A stretch of DNA of 9,549 bases from Tannerellaceae bacterium (GTDB lineage: Bacteria > Bacteroidota > Bacteroidia > Bacteroidales > Tannerellaceae): positions 1-9,549 of the forward strand of contig JAJBTP010000154.1 in the NCBI GenBank assembly GCA_020860805.1, written 5' to 3'. Shown here piece by piece: positions 1 to 6,523 of this stretch. A program made the position numbers and the translations under genes. The notes beneath the pieces were generated by a model. It saw only the letters and a list, made by a program, of their open reading frames with translations. It was not told the origin of the DNA and ran no database searches. How positions within the stretch are numbered: position 1 is the stretch's first letter; every line of letters begins with the position of its first letter.

Positions 1-19
1 GCGTAATATAATTAATGTT

Positions 20-27
20 TAAGTTTG
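20..27 (+). promoter_or_regulatory. Candidate -7 promoter box for the parA operon
   Basis: TAAGTTTG matches the Bacteroidota -7 consensus TAnnTTTG exactly. It lies 23 nt before the parA ATG, implying a leader of roughly 15-18 nt. The matching -33 element (TTTG, 19-21 nt upstream) would fall just outside the window, so only half the promoter can be judged. Confidence 0.45.
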
Positions 28-50
28 CAACAGAATAATTTAGACAACCT

Positions 51-812
51 ATGGGAAAGATTATCGCTTTGGCAAATCAGAAGGGAGGAGTTGGTAAGAC
101 TACTACTACAATTAACCTTGCCGCATCTTTGGCGGTGCTCGAAAAAAAAGTATTAGTTGTGGATGCCGATCCGCAGGCTAATGTGTCATCCGGTCTGGGG
201 ATAGATATTCGTACAATAGACCTTTCTATTTATGAATGTCTGGTAAACGGAGAAGATTCGGTGAAAGCTATTGCCCGTACAGAAGTAGAAAATCTGGATA
301 TTATACCTTCTCGTATTGATTTGGTAGGGGCAGAGATTGAGATGTTGAATATGGAAAACCGGGAGAAGATTTTAAAATCCGTATTGACTCCGTTGAAGGA
401 ATTGTATGATTTTATTTTGATTGATTGTTCACCTTCTTTAGGATTAATTACAGTAAATGCGTTGACGGCAGCTGATTCTGTTATTATTCCGGTACAATGT
501 GAATATTTTGCTTTGGAGGGTATTAGTAAGTTGTTGAATACGATTAAGATTATAAAATCCAAATTAAACCCTTCTCTCGAGATAGAAGGATTTTTACTGA
601 CTATGTATGATTCGCGCCTGCGCCTGGCAAATCAGATATATGAAGAAGTGAAACGCCCCTTCCGTGACCTGGTATTTACAACTGTAATCCAGCGGAACAT
701 TAAACTTAGTGAAGCTTCAAGTTATGGAAAACCGGCTTTATTATATGATGCTGACTCTAAAGGTGCTTTAAATCATATGCAGTTTGCAAAGGAACTTATA
801 GAGAAGAACTAA
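51..812 (+). CDS. parA: ParA/Soj chromosome-partitioning ATPase
   Basis: This is a 253-residue ParA-family P-loop ATPase, the usual length of chromosomal Soj-type proteins without an N-terminal DNA-binding domain. It should bind the nucleoid non-specifically as an ATP dimer and interact with ParB-parS complexes to segregate replication origins. The deviant Walker A motif KGGVGKTT is at residues 11-18, with signature Lys11 and catalytic-site Lys16. The A' motif VDADPQ at 37-42 includes Asp38 and Asp40, and Walker B (FILIDCSP, Asp125) is at 121-128. The EYFALEG motif is at 151-157. The late RNIKLSEA segment at 215-222 belongs to the DNA-binding surface; the usual EAPS is EASS here, a mild change. 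The ATG directly precedes the conserved GKIIALANQKGG start. It is the first gene of a probable operon with parB. Confidence 0.96.
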   Translation: MGKIIALANQKGGVGKTTTTINLAASLAVLEKKVLVVDADPQANVSSGLGIDIRTIDLSIYECLVNGEDSVKAIARTEVENLDIIPSRIDLVGAEIEMLNMENREKILKSVLTPLKELYDFILIDCSPSLGLITVNALTAADSVIIPVQCEYFALEGISKLLNTIKIIKSKLNPSLEIEGFLLTMYDSRLRLANQIYEEVKRPFRDLVFTTVIQRNIKLSEASSYGKPALLYDADSKGALNHMQFAKELIEKN

Positions 813-819
813 CTTTATG

Positions 820-837
820 AATTGACAATTGTCAATT
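820..837 (+). repeat. 18-bp perfect palindrome
   Basis: AATTGACAATTGTCAATT reads identically on both strands and begins 8 nt after the parA stop. Such a symmetric site could bind a dimeric repressor. It could also be the tip of the repeat element that fills the gap. It has no T-tract after it and is AT-rich, so it is a poor terminator. It does not resemble the GC-centred parS sequence built on CACGTG. Confidence 0.6.
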
Positions 838-926
838 ATAGTAAGATATAATTAGTAAAAATGGTTTGAAATTAATAAGTAAGATGGATTGATAACTGGG
901 GTTTAACAAGTTTATCAGGAAAGAAT

Positions 927-954
927 TGTCAACTACCCACTATCAATTATCAAT
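927..954 (+). repeat. Degenerate 7-bp tandem array before parB
   Basis: Four consecutive 7-mers occupy this stretch: TGTCAAC, TACCCAC, TATCAAT and TATCAAT. The last two are identical. The first shares TTGTCAA with the palindrome about 100 nt upstream. The array ends 9 nt before the parB ATG, so it lies where a ribosome-binding region would be. It has no Shine-Dalgarno character. Confidence 0.55.
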
Positions 955-963
955 TTAATAAGT

Positions 964-1848
964 ATGGCAATAGGTAAAAAATCGGCACTTGGCCGGGGAT
1001 TAGATGCATTGATTACTATGGATGACTTATCAACCAGTGGTTCGTCTTCTATCAGTGAAATCGAATTGAGCAAAATACAACCGAATCCGGATCAACCCCG
1101 TACTGTTTTCGAAGAAGAAGCATTGGAAGAATTGGCAACATCTATCCGGGCATTGGGAGTAATCCAGCCTATCACTTTACGGGAGACCGGAGCTGATAAA
1201 TATATGATTATTTCCGGTGAACGGCGTTATCGTGCCTCTTTACGGGCCGGGCTGGAAAGAATTCCTGCTTATATTAAAACCGCAGAAGATGAAAATGTGG
1301 TGGAGATGGCATTGATTGAGAATATTCAGCGGGAAGACCTGAATTCCATAGAAATAGCATTGGCTTATCAAAAACTGATTGACGGGTATGGTTTAACTCA
1401 GGAACGTTTGAGTGAACGTGTGGGTAAGAAAAGGACTACTATCGCTAACTATTTGCGTTTATTGAAATTGCCTGCCGAAATCCAGATGGGATTAAAGGAT
1501 AAAAAGATAGATATGGGGCATGCCCGTGCTCTTATTCCTGTGCAGGACCCTGAAGTCCAATTGGCTTTTTATGAACAAATTTTAGCCGATGGTTTATCTG
1601 TACGTAGTGTGGAAGAGATGGTTCGGACACTGGGAGAAGGGACTAATCCGTTAGAAAAAGAACCGAAGAATAAACCGGGACAGAAACTTCCGGAAGAGTA
1701 TAATATGTTGAAAGAGCATTTATCGCGTTTCTTTAATACAAAGGTTCAGTTAACATATAATGATAAAGGAAAAGGAAAGATATCCATTCCGTTTACTTCA
1801 GAAGAAGAATTGGAGCGTTTGATTGGTTTACTGGATAATTTGAAATGA
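964..1848 (+). CDS. parB: ParB/Spo0J chromosome-partitioning CTPase
   Basis: This is a 294-residue ParB that loads at parS, spreads as a CTP-dependent sliding clamp and stimulates ParA. The N-terminal LGRGLDALI at residues 9-17 is the ParA-contacting segment. The CTP-binding domain spans about 34-125. It contains PNPDQPR (41-47), GERRYRA (85-91) and ENIQRED (119-125), the conserved nucleotide and Mg boxes. A helix-turn-helix follows around 144-170 (KKRTTIANYLRLLKLP) with GHARAL at 185-190. A charged Pro/Lys-rich linker (about 225-242) leads to a C-terminal dimerisation domain at 245-294. The ATG follows an A/T-rich stretch, as expected in Bacteroidota. Its stop is shared in an ATGA overlap with the next gene. 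No parS was recognised in the window. Confidence 0.96.
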   Translation: MAIGKKSALGRGLDALITMDDLSTSGSSSISEIELSKIQPNPDQPRTVFEEEALEELATSIRALGVIQPITLRETGADKYMIISGERRYRASLRAGLERIPAYIKTAEDENVVEMALIENIQREDLNSIEIALAYQKLIDGYGLTQERLSERVGKKRTTIANYLRLLKLPAEIQMGLKDKKIDMGHARALIPVQDPEVQLAFYEQILADGLSVRSVEEMVRTLGEGTNPLEKEPKNKPGQKLPEEYNMLKEHLSRFFNTKVQLTYNDKGKGKISIPFTSEEELERLIGLLDNLK

Positions 1849-2657
1849 GGCAAAGAGGATTTCTTTTTTATATAACGGGTCTGTTAAAGACATTTATCCT
1901 GTTGATAATTTTTCTTACAGGTAATATTACCTATGGGTATGCGCAGGAATTAGTAGAAGCCGCAGTTACGGACTCTACTTTTGTTATTATTACAGATACC
2001 ATTCCGGTGGTTGACTCTATTCCGGAGTCCGGTATAGATGAAATAGCTTTATCCGATTCTACAGTACAGGAGGCTTTTCAGGTTGCAGATGTGGCAGGGG
2101 AGGATAATTTAGCGATGAGAAATCGTCTGGAGAATACGTTTAAACCGAATTCTACCCGGGCGGTACTTTATTCTGCTATTTTTCCCGGATTGGGTCAAAT
2201 CTATAACAGACAATACTGGAAATTACCTCTTGTATATGGCGGTTTTACGGGGTTTATGTATGCTATAACCTGGAATAACCGGATGTATCAGGATTATTCT
2301 AATGCGTATGTAGCTATTGTTCATGATGCCCGCGAGTATCCGGAAGGACCTGCTGATAAGTGGTCAACAGACTGGACGGATTTGGTGAGGAGTGGAGATT
2401 ATCAATCTGTGTTAAATAATACTTCTTACCATGATCAGTTCAAACGTCGTAAGGATTATTATCGTCGTTACCGGGATTTAAGTATTATTCTGGCAGTTGG
2501 ATTCTATGCTTTGTGTATGTTGGATGCGTATGTAGATGCGGAAATGTTTGATTTTGATGTTTCTCCGGATTTATCTATGCGTGTTGAACCTCTGATTATG
2601 CCTCGTACAGGTCTGAATGAATGGACGTTTGGAATTAATTATAGTATAACTTTTTAA
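1845..2657 (+). CDS. DUF5683-domain membrane protein, signal-anchored
   Basis: This 270-residue protein resembles the DUF5683 family of Bacteroidota, whose function is unknown to me. It begins with a basic and hydrophobic signal segment (residues 1-33, ending YGYAQ), consistent with signal peptidase I cleavage. A Ser/Thr/Asp-rich, probably unstructured stretch runs to about 95. The conserved family core starts at TRAVLYSAIFPGLGQIYNRQYW (104-125) and carries two hydrophobic segments at about 127-143 and 211-229. Between them lies a Tyr/Arg/Asp-rich loop (RRKDYYRRYRD, 201-211). The SAIFPGLGQIYN motif recalls TM2-like small membrane proteins. The ATG overlaps the parB TGA (ATGA), suggesting translational coupling and a stable tie to the par operon. 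A role at the envelope near the segregation machinery is only suggested by position. Confidence 0.85.
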   Translation: MRQRGFLFYITGLLKTFILLIIFLTGNITYGYAQELVEAAVTDSTFVIITDTIPVVDSIPESGIDEIALSDSTVQEAFQVADVAGEDNLAMRNRLENTFKPNSTRAVLYSAIFPGLGQIYNRQYWKLPLVYGGFTGFMYAITWNNRMYQDYSNAYVAIVHDAREYPEGPADKWSTDWTDLVRSGDYQSVLNNTSYHDQFKRRKDYYRRYRDLSIILAVGFYALCMLDAYVDAEMFDFDVSPDLSMRVEPLIMPRTGLNEWTFGINYSITF

Positions 2658-2664
2658 ATAAACT

Positions 2665-4188
2665 ATGAAACACTATTTACTCTTTCTAGCTTTCTTTTTT
2701 GTATGTACTATAGTAAATGCTCAGGAAGAATTTACCGAAGAACCTACTTATTCAGTTCTTTCTGAAGATTCTGTTTTAAGCCAGATTGGACTTTTTCCGG
2801 AAACATTAGATGTAAATGTAGATAGTTTGTTGCGTAGTTGGCATGTTCGTTATTTTACGAAGATGGATGAAGATTGCCACGATGAGAACTTTACGGTAAA
2901 AGTTCCGGATTCCATTTATGCACAACGGCTGGAAAGACTTCCCAGTATTATTCCTCTGTCTTATAACAGTACAGTAAGACAGTGTATTGAGTTGTATGGT
3001 GAAAGAAGACGTAATCTGGTACGTTATATGCTGGGTATGGCGGATTTTTATTTCCCTATTATTGAACAGGTCCTGGATGAACATGATTTACCCCTTGAAT
3101 TAAAATATCTGGCAGTAGTAGAAAGTGCTTTAAATCCGGTGGCTCTTTCCCGTGTAGGCGCAGCTGGTTTATGGCAGTTTATGCTCCCTACCGGTAAAAG
3201 TTATGGTTTGGAGATTAATAGTCTGATAGATGAACGTCGTGACCCTGTTATGTCTACTCATGCGGCCTGTAAATATTTCAAGGATATGTATGCTATTTAT
3301 GATGACTGGAATCTGGTCTTAGCCGCTTATAACTGTGGGCCGGGAAATGTGAACAGAGCCATAAAAAGAGCCAACGGAAAGAGGGATTTCTGGGATATTT
3401 TTCCTTATTTACCTAAAGAAACCCGTACATATGTTCCTCTTTATATTGCGGCTTATTATATCATGAATTATCATTGTGAGCACAATATCTGTTCTGTTCA
3501 GACCACTTTACCTTTAGGTACGGATACGGTGATGATTAATTATCCGTTACACCTGGAGCAGGTTGCTGAAGTGTTACAAATGGATTTAGAGCAGGTTAGG
3601 GCTTTAAACCCTCAATATAAGCGGGATATTATTCCGGGGCATATAAAGCCTTCGGTATTAAAGTTGCCAGCTCTTCATTCCTTTGCTTTTGTGGAGAATG
3701 AAGATACGATACCTTTGCACCGGGTTGAAGAATTACTTGCGAATTATCTGATTTTAGGTGAAGATAGTACACAAAGAGCCCGTCGTGAACAGATTACCCA
3801 TGTTACCCGTCAGGGAGAAAATCTATATACAATTGCAGATAAGTATGGTGTGACTGCGCGTGATATCCGTAAATGGAATGGTTTAGGTTCGAACCGGATT
3901 GCACAAGGTAAACGTATCCGGGTATATGTAGATAACGGTGGTGTATTGTTTGCGCAGAATAAACCGAAGACTCTACCGGAGAAAGCCCCGGCAACTGCTT
4001 CCCCGGTTACTCAAACAACACCTAAGCCGGCAAGTAATTATATTACTTACAAGGTGAAGTCTGGCGATTCCCTCTATTCTATATCAAAGAAATATCCCGG
4101 TATTTCAGCAGCTGTTATTCAAAAGACAAATAATTTACCTAATTCAAATATACGGCCGGGGCAGGTATTAAAAATACCAACCAGTTAA
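2665..4188 (+). CDS. mltD: MltD-like membrane-bound lytic murein transglycosylase with two LysM domains
   Basis: This 507-residue periplasmic enzyme should cleave the MurNAc-GlcNAc bond of peptidoglycan to leave 1,6-anhydroMurNAc. A signal peptide covers 1-19 (cleavage before QEEF). There is no lipobox Cys at the cleavage site, so it is probably soluble or wall-bound rather than a lipoprotein like E. coli MltD. The SLT/GH23 domain spans about 140-270. It has the ES motif VVESALNP with catalytic Glu153, then GAAGLWQF (165-172), AAYNCGPG (220-227) and the closing YVPLYIAAYYI segment. LysM1 lies at about 378-421 and LysM2 at about 461-504, separated by a Pro/Ala/Thr-rich linker (433-458). It starts 7 nt after the DUF5683 stop, so it is almost certainly in the same operon. 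The ATG is the first codon of a textbook signal peptide. Confidence 0.94.
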   Translation: MKHYLLFLAFFFVCTIVNAQEEFTEEPTYSVLSEDSVLSQIGLFPETLDVNVDSLLRSWHVRYFTKMDEDCHDENFTVKVPDSIYAQRLERLPSIIPLSYNSTVRQCIELYGERRRNLVRYMLGMADFYFPIIEQVLDEHDLPLELKYLAVVESALNPVALSRVGAAGLWQFMLPTGKSYGLEINSLIDERRDPVMSTHAACKYFKDMYAIYDDWNLVLAAYNCGPGNVNRAIKRANGKRDFWDIFPYLPKETRTYVPLYIAAYYIMNYHCEHNICSVQTTLPLGTDTVMINYPLHLEQVAEVLQMDLEQVRALNPQYKRDIIPGHIKPSVLKLPALHSFAFVENEDTIPLHRVEELLANYLILGEDSTQRARREQITHVTRQGENLYTIADKYGVTARDIRKWNGLGSNRIAQGKRIRVYVDNGGVLFAQNKPKTLPEKAPATASPVTQTTPKPASNYITYKVKSGDSLYSISKKYPGISAAVIQKTNNLPNSNIRPGQVLKIPTS

Positions 4189-4249
4189 CCCTTTGTATCC
4201 GGAATATTTTTAGTATTTTTGTTTATTACAGGTATGTAAATACAAAGGG
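4189..4249 (+). repeat. 10-bp perfect inverted repeat flanking the relA promoter
   Basis: CCCTTTGTAT at 4189-4198 is the exact reverse complement of ATACAAAGGG at 4240-4249, with a 41-nt spacer. The left arm contains the -33 element and the right arm ends 6 nt before the relA ATG. Read-through RNA from mltD would contain both arms and could pair, hiding the AAAGGG just before the start. RNA from relA's own promoter would carry only the right arm. An operator with two half-sites is the other reading. Confidence 0.5.
4192..4221 (+). promoter_or_regulatory. relA promoter (Bacteroidota type)
   Basis: A -33 TTTG at 4192-4195 is followed after 18 nt by TATTTTTG at 4214-4221, an exact match to the -7 consensus TAnnTTTG. 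The spacer is one short of the usual 19-21. The predicted start near 4228 gives a leader of about 28 nt before the ATG at 4256. It begins 4 nt after the mltD stop, so relA can be expressed apart from the par operon. Confidence 0.65.
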
Positions 4250-4255
4250 AATCAT

Positions 4256-6523
4256 ATGAATGAAATAAATGATAAAACTGTAACCACAGACGAACAATTA
4301 ATTCAGGATGAATTTAATAAGCTGATAGAAGAATACCTGGCAACAAACCATCGCCGTAAAGTGGAATTAATAACCAAAGCGTTTAACTTCGCCAATCAGG
4401 CACATGCAGGTGTAAAACGGAGATCAGGGGAACCTTATATTATGCATCCGCTGGCTGTTGCCCGGATTGTGTGTAGTGAAATAGGTTTGGGATCTACTTC
4501 TATCTGTTCAGCCCTTTTACATGATGTCGTAGAAGATACCGAATATACCGTTGAGGATATCGAAAATATGTTTGGGAAGAAAATTGCCCAGATTGTAGAT
4601 GGTTTAACTAAAATATCAGGAGGTATATTTGGCGATCAGGCTTCTGCGCAGGCTGAGAATTTCAGAAAGCTTTTGCTTACCATGAGCGATGATATACGGG
4701 TTGTTCTGATTAAAATCGCTGACCGTTTGCATAATATGCGAACCTTAGGTTCATTACGTCCTGCCAAACAGTATAAAATTGCCGGTGAAACCCAGTATTT
4801 ATACGCTCCAATGGCGCACCGGTTGGGCCTTTTTTCTATTAAGACAGAGTTGGAAGACCTGAGTTTTAAATATGAACATCCACAGGAGTATGAATTAATA
4901 TCCAATAAACTAAAATCGACAGAAGAGGCTCGTAATACTGTTTTTCAACGGTTTGCAGGCCCGGTACATGAAAAGCTTCAGAAGTTAGGTATTCATTATG
5001 AGATGCGGGCCCGTGTAAAGTCTATTTTTTCTATCTGGAATAAGATGCAGACTAAAGGGGTAACATTTGATGATATTTATGATATCTATGCTGTCCGTAT
5101 TATTTTTGATTCTCTTCCGGGACTTGATGATAAAAATCTTTGTTGGGATATTTATTCTGCTATTACTGATATTTACCGTATCCGTCCGGATCGTATACGA
5201 GACTGGGTAAGCCGTCCTAAAGCCAATGGATACCAGGCTCTTCACCTGACTGTTATGGGTCCTGAAGGCCAATGGGTGGAGATTCAGATACGCAGCCGTA
5301 AAATGGATGAAATTGCAGAAAAAGGTTTTGCTGCTCACTGGAAGTATAAAGGCAATAATATTGAAGAAGATACAGAGTTAGATAAGTGGTTAAAAACAAT
5401 CACAGAAATTCTGGAAAATCCCGATCCAAATGCTTTAGACTTTCTGGATACAATTAAACTGAATCTTTTTACAGCCGAGATATTTGTATTTACTCCTAAA
5501 GGAGATATAAAAACTTTACCACAGGGAGCAACGGCTCTGGATTTTGCTTATGCTCTTCATACGAATATCGGTAATAAATGTATCGGGGCCAAAGTTAATC
5601 ACCGTTTGGTTCCTCTTAGCCATCGCTTATCCAGTGGTGACCAGGTAGAGATATTGACCTCCCGCTCCCAGAATCCTCAGCCTGAATGGCTGAACTTTGT
5701 TACTACAGCAAAAGCCAGGACAAAGATTGATGCAGCTTTGAAAAAGATGCGTAAGAAGAATACTCGTAAAGGGGAAGAAAAGGTTTTGTCAGTTTTTAAG
5801 AAGTTCGAAATTGAACCTTCTGTTGGTAATATAGATAAATTATCGCAATACTTTGGTTTTTCTAAACGCGAGGATTTTTTCTATTCTGTGGAGAAGGGGG
5901 ATGTTATACTACCGGATAATCTGAAAAAATTATTGAAAGAGAAGACTGGAAATGTTCTATTCAAGTATGTAAAGCAGGCTCTCCGGGTTACAACCAAAGA
6001 AAATAAAGACAACAGTAAAGAGAAGGAACCAATGAATGGCAAGGATGTAAGTAAACCTGCCATTGATAAAAGTAAAGCCTATGTGTTATCGGAAGATGGT
6101 TTCGGACAAAATTATGTAATAGCACAGTGTTGTAAACCTATTCCGGGAGATGATTCTATAGGGTTTATAAACGATGATGGGAATGTGGTTGTTCATAAGC
6201 GTTCCTGTCAGATAGCAACCCGCCTGAAGAGTAGTTTTGGTGAACGTATTTTATCAACTGAGTGGAGTAGCCATAAAAATCTTTCTTTTGAAGCCACACT
6301 GGAAGTAAAAGGAATAGATGCGTTAGGTGTTTTAAATACAATAACACGTGTTTTATCTGAAGACTTTAATGTAAATATTCAGCAGCTAATGGTTGATGCT
6401 AAGGATGGAGTATTTGAAGGAAGGCTTAAAATAAAAGTTCATGACGTGGAGGATATCCAGCGAATATGTGTGAACCTTTCAAAGGTAAAGAATATCAAGT
6501 CTATTGGCCGGGTAGCGAATTGA
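4256..6523 (+). CDS. relA: Bifunctional RelA/SpoT (Rsh) (p)ppGpp synthetase-hydrolase
   Basis: This 755-residue long Rsh enzyme makes and degrades the alarmone (p)ppGpp in the stringent response. The hydrolase HD domain has HP at 64-65, His89-Asp90 and Glu93-Asp94 (HDVVEDT) and KIADRLHNMRT at 153-163, so hydrolase activity looks intact. The synthetase follows at about 240-365. It has the RVKSIFSIWNKM loop (253-264), the YDIYAVR strand with Asp276, NGYQALH (324-330), and EIQIRS (342-347) leading to HWKYK. Arg313-Ile-Arg315-Asp316 fills the RxKD position typical of bifunctional enzymes, with Arg for Lys. A TGS domain spans about 408-468. A helical region follows, then a zinc-finger-like region with Cys625-Cys626, His647 and Cys651, and a C-terminal ACT domain (about 675-750). 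A short Lys/Asn/Glu-rich linker (580-607) precedes the finger. It has its own promoter and overlaps the antiporter gene tail to tail. Confidence 0.95.
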   Translation: MNEINDKTVTTDEQLIQDEFNKLIEEYLATNHRRKVELITKAFNFANQAHAGVKRRSGEPYIMHPLAVARIVCSEIGLGSTSICSALLHDVVEDTEYTVEDIENMFGKKIAQIVDGLTKISGGIFGDQASAQAENFRKLLLTMSDDIRVVLIKIADRLHNMRTLGSLRPAKQYKIAGETQYLYAPMAHRLGLFSIKTELEDLSFKYEHPQEYELISNKLKSTEEARNTVFQRFAGPVHEKLQKLGIHYEMRARVKSIFSIWNKMQTKGVTFDDIYDIYAVRIIFDSLPGLDDKNLCWDIYSAITDIYRIRPDRIRDWVSRPKANGYQALHLTVMGPEGQWVEIQIRSRKMDEIAEKGFAAHWKYKGNNIEEDTELDKWLKTITEILENPDPNALDFLDTIKLNLFTAEIFVFTPKGDIKTLPQGATALDFAYALHTNIGNKCIGAKVNHRLVPLSHRLSSGDQVEILTSRSQNPQPEWLNFVTTAKARTKIDAALKKMRKKNTRKGEEKVLSVFKKFEIEPSVGNIDKLSQYFGFSKREDFFYSVEKGDVILPDNLKKLLKEKTGNVLFKYVKQALRVTTKENKDNSKEKEPMNGKDVSKPAIDKSKAYVLSEDGFGQNYVIAQCCKPIPGDDSIGFINDDGNVVVHKRSCQIATRLKSSFGERILSTEWSSHKNLSFEATLEVKGIDALGVLNTITRVLSEDFNVNIQQLMVDAKDGVFEGRLKIKVHDVEDIQRICVNLSKVKNIKSIGRVAN

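Larger units (their letters stand above)
820..955 (+). repeat. Intergenic repeat element with imperfect inverted ends (MITE/REP-like)
   Basis: This fills most of the 151-nt gap between parA and parB. Its left end reads AATTGACAATTG. The reverse complement of its right end reads AATTGATAATTG, so the ends form a 12-bp inverted repeat with one mismatch. Inside is an imperfect hairpin: TGATAACT at 890-897 pairs with AGTTTATCA at 909-917, with one bulged T and an 11-nt loop containing GGGG. There is no ORF and no convincing target-site duplication. The block could be a small non-coding mobile or dispersed repeat, or a regulatory region of the par operon. The ends are seen directly; the mobile-element reading is inference. 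Confidence 0.4.

Noticed and set aside
820..837. Palindrome as a terminator after parA
   Set aside because: The stem is AT-rich with no loop as written and no T-tract follows. parB would also be cut off from its operon promoter.
861..868. ATGGTTTG as a -7 box for a separate parB promoter
   Set aside because: It lacks the TA of TAnnTTTG and has no TTTG at the right distance upstream.
6342..6352. CACGTG core in the relA 3' region as a possible parS site
   Set aside because: The flanks do not match the TGTTnCACGTGnAACA arms. It lies in the coding sequence of the ACT domain, where chance occurrence of the core is expected.
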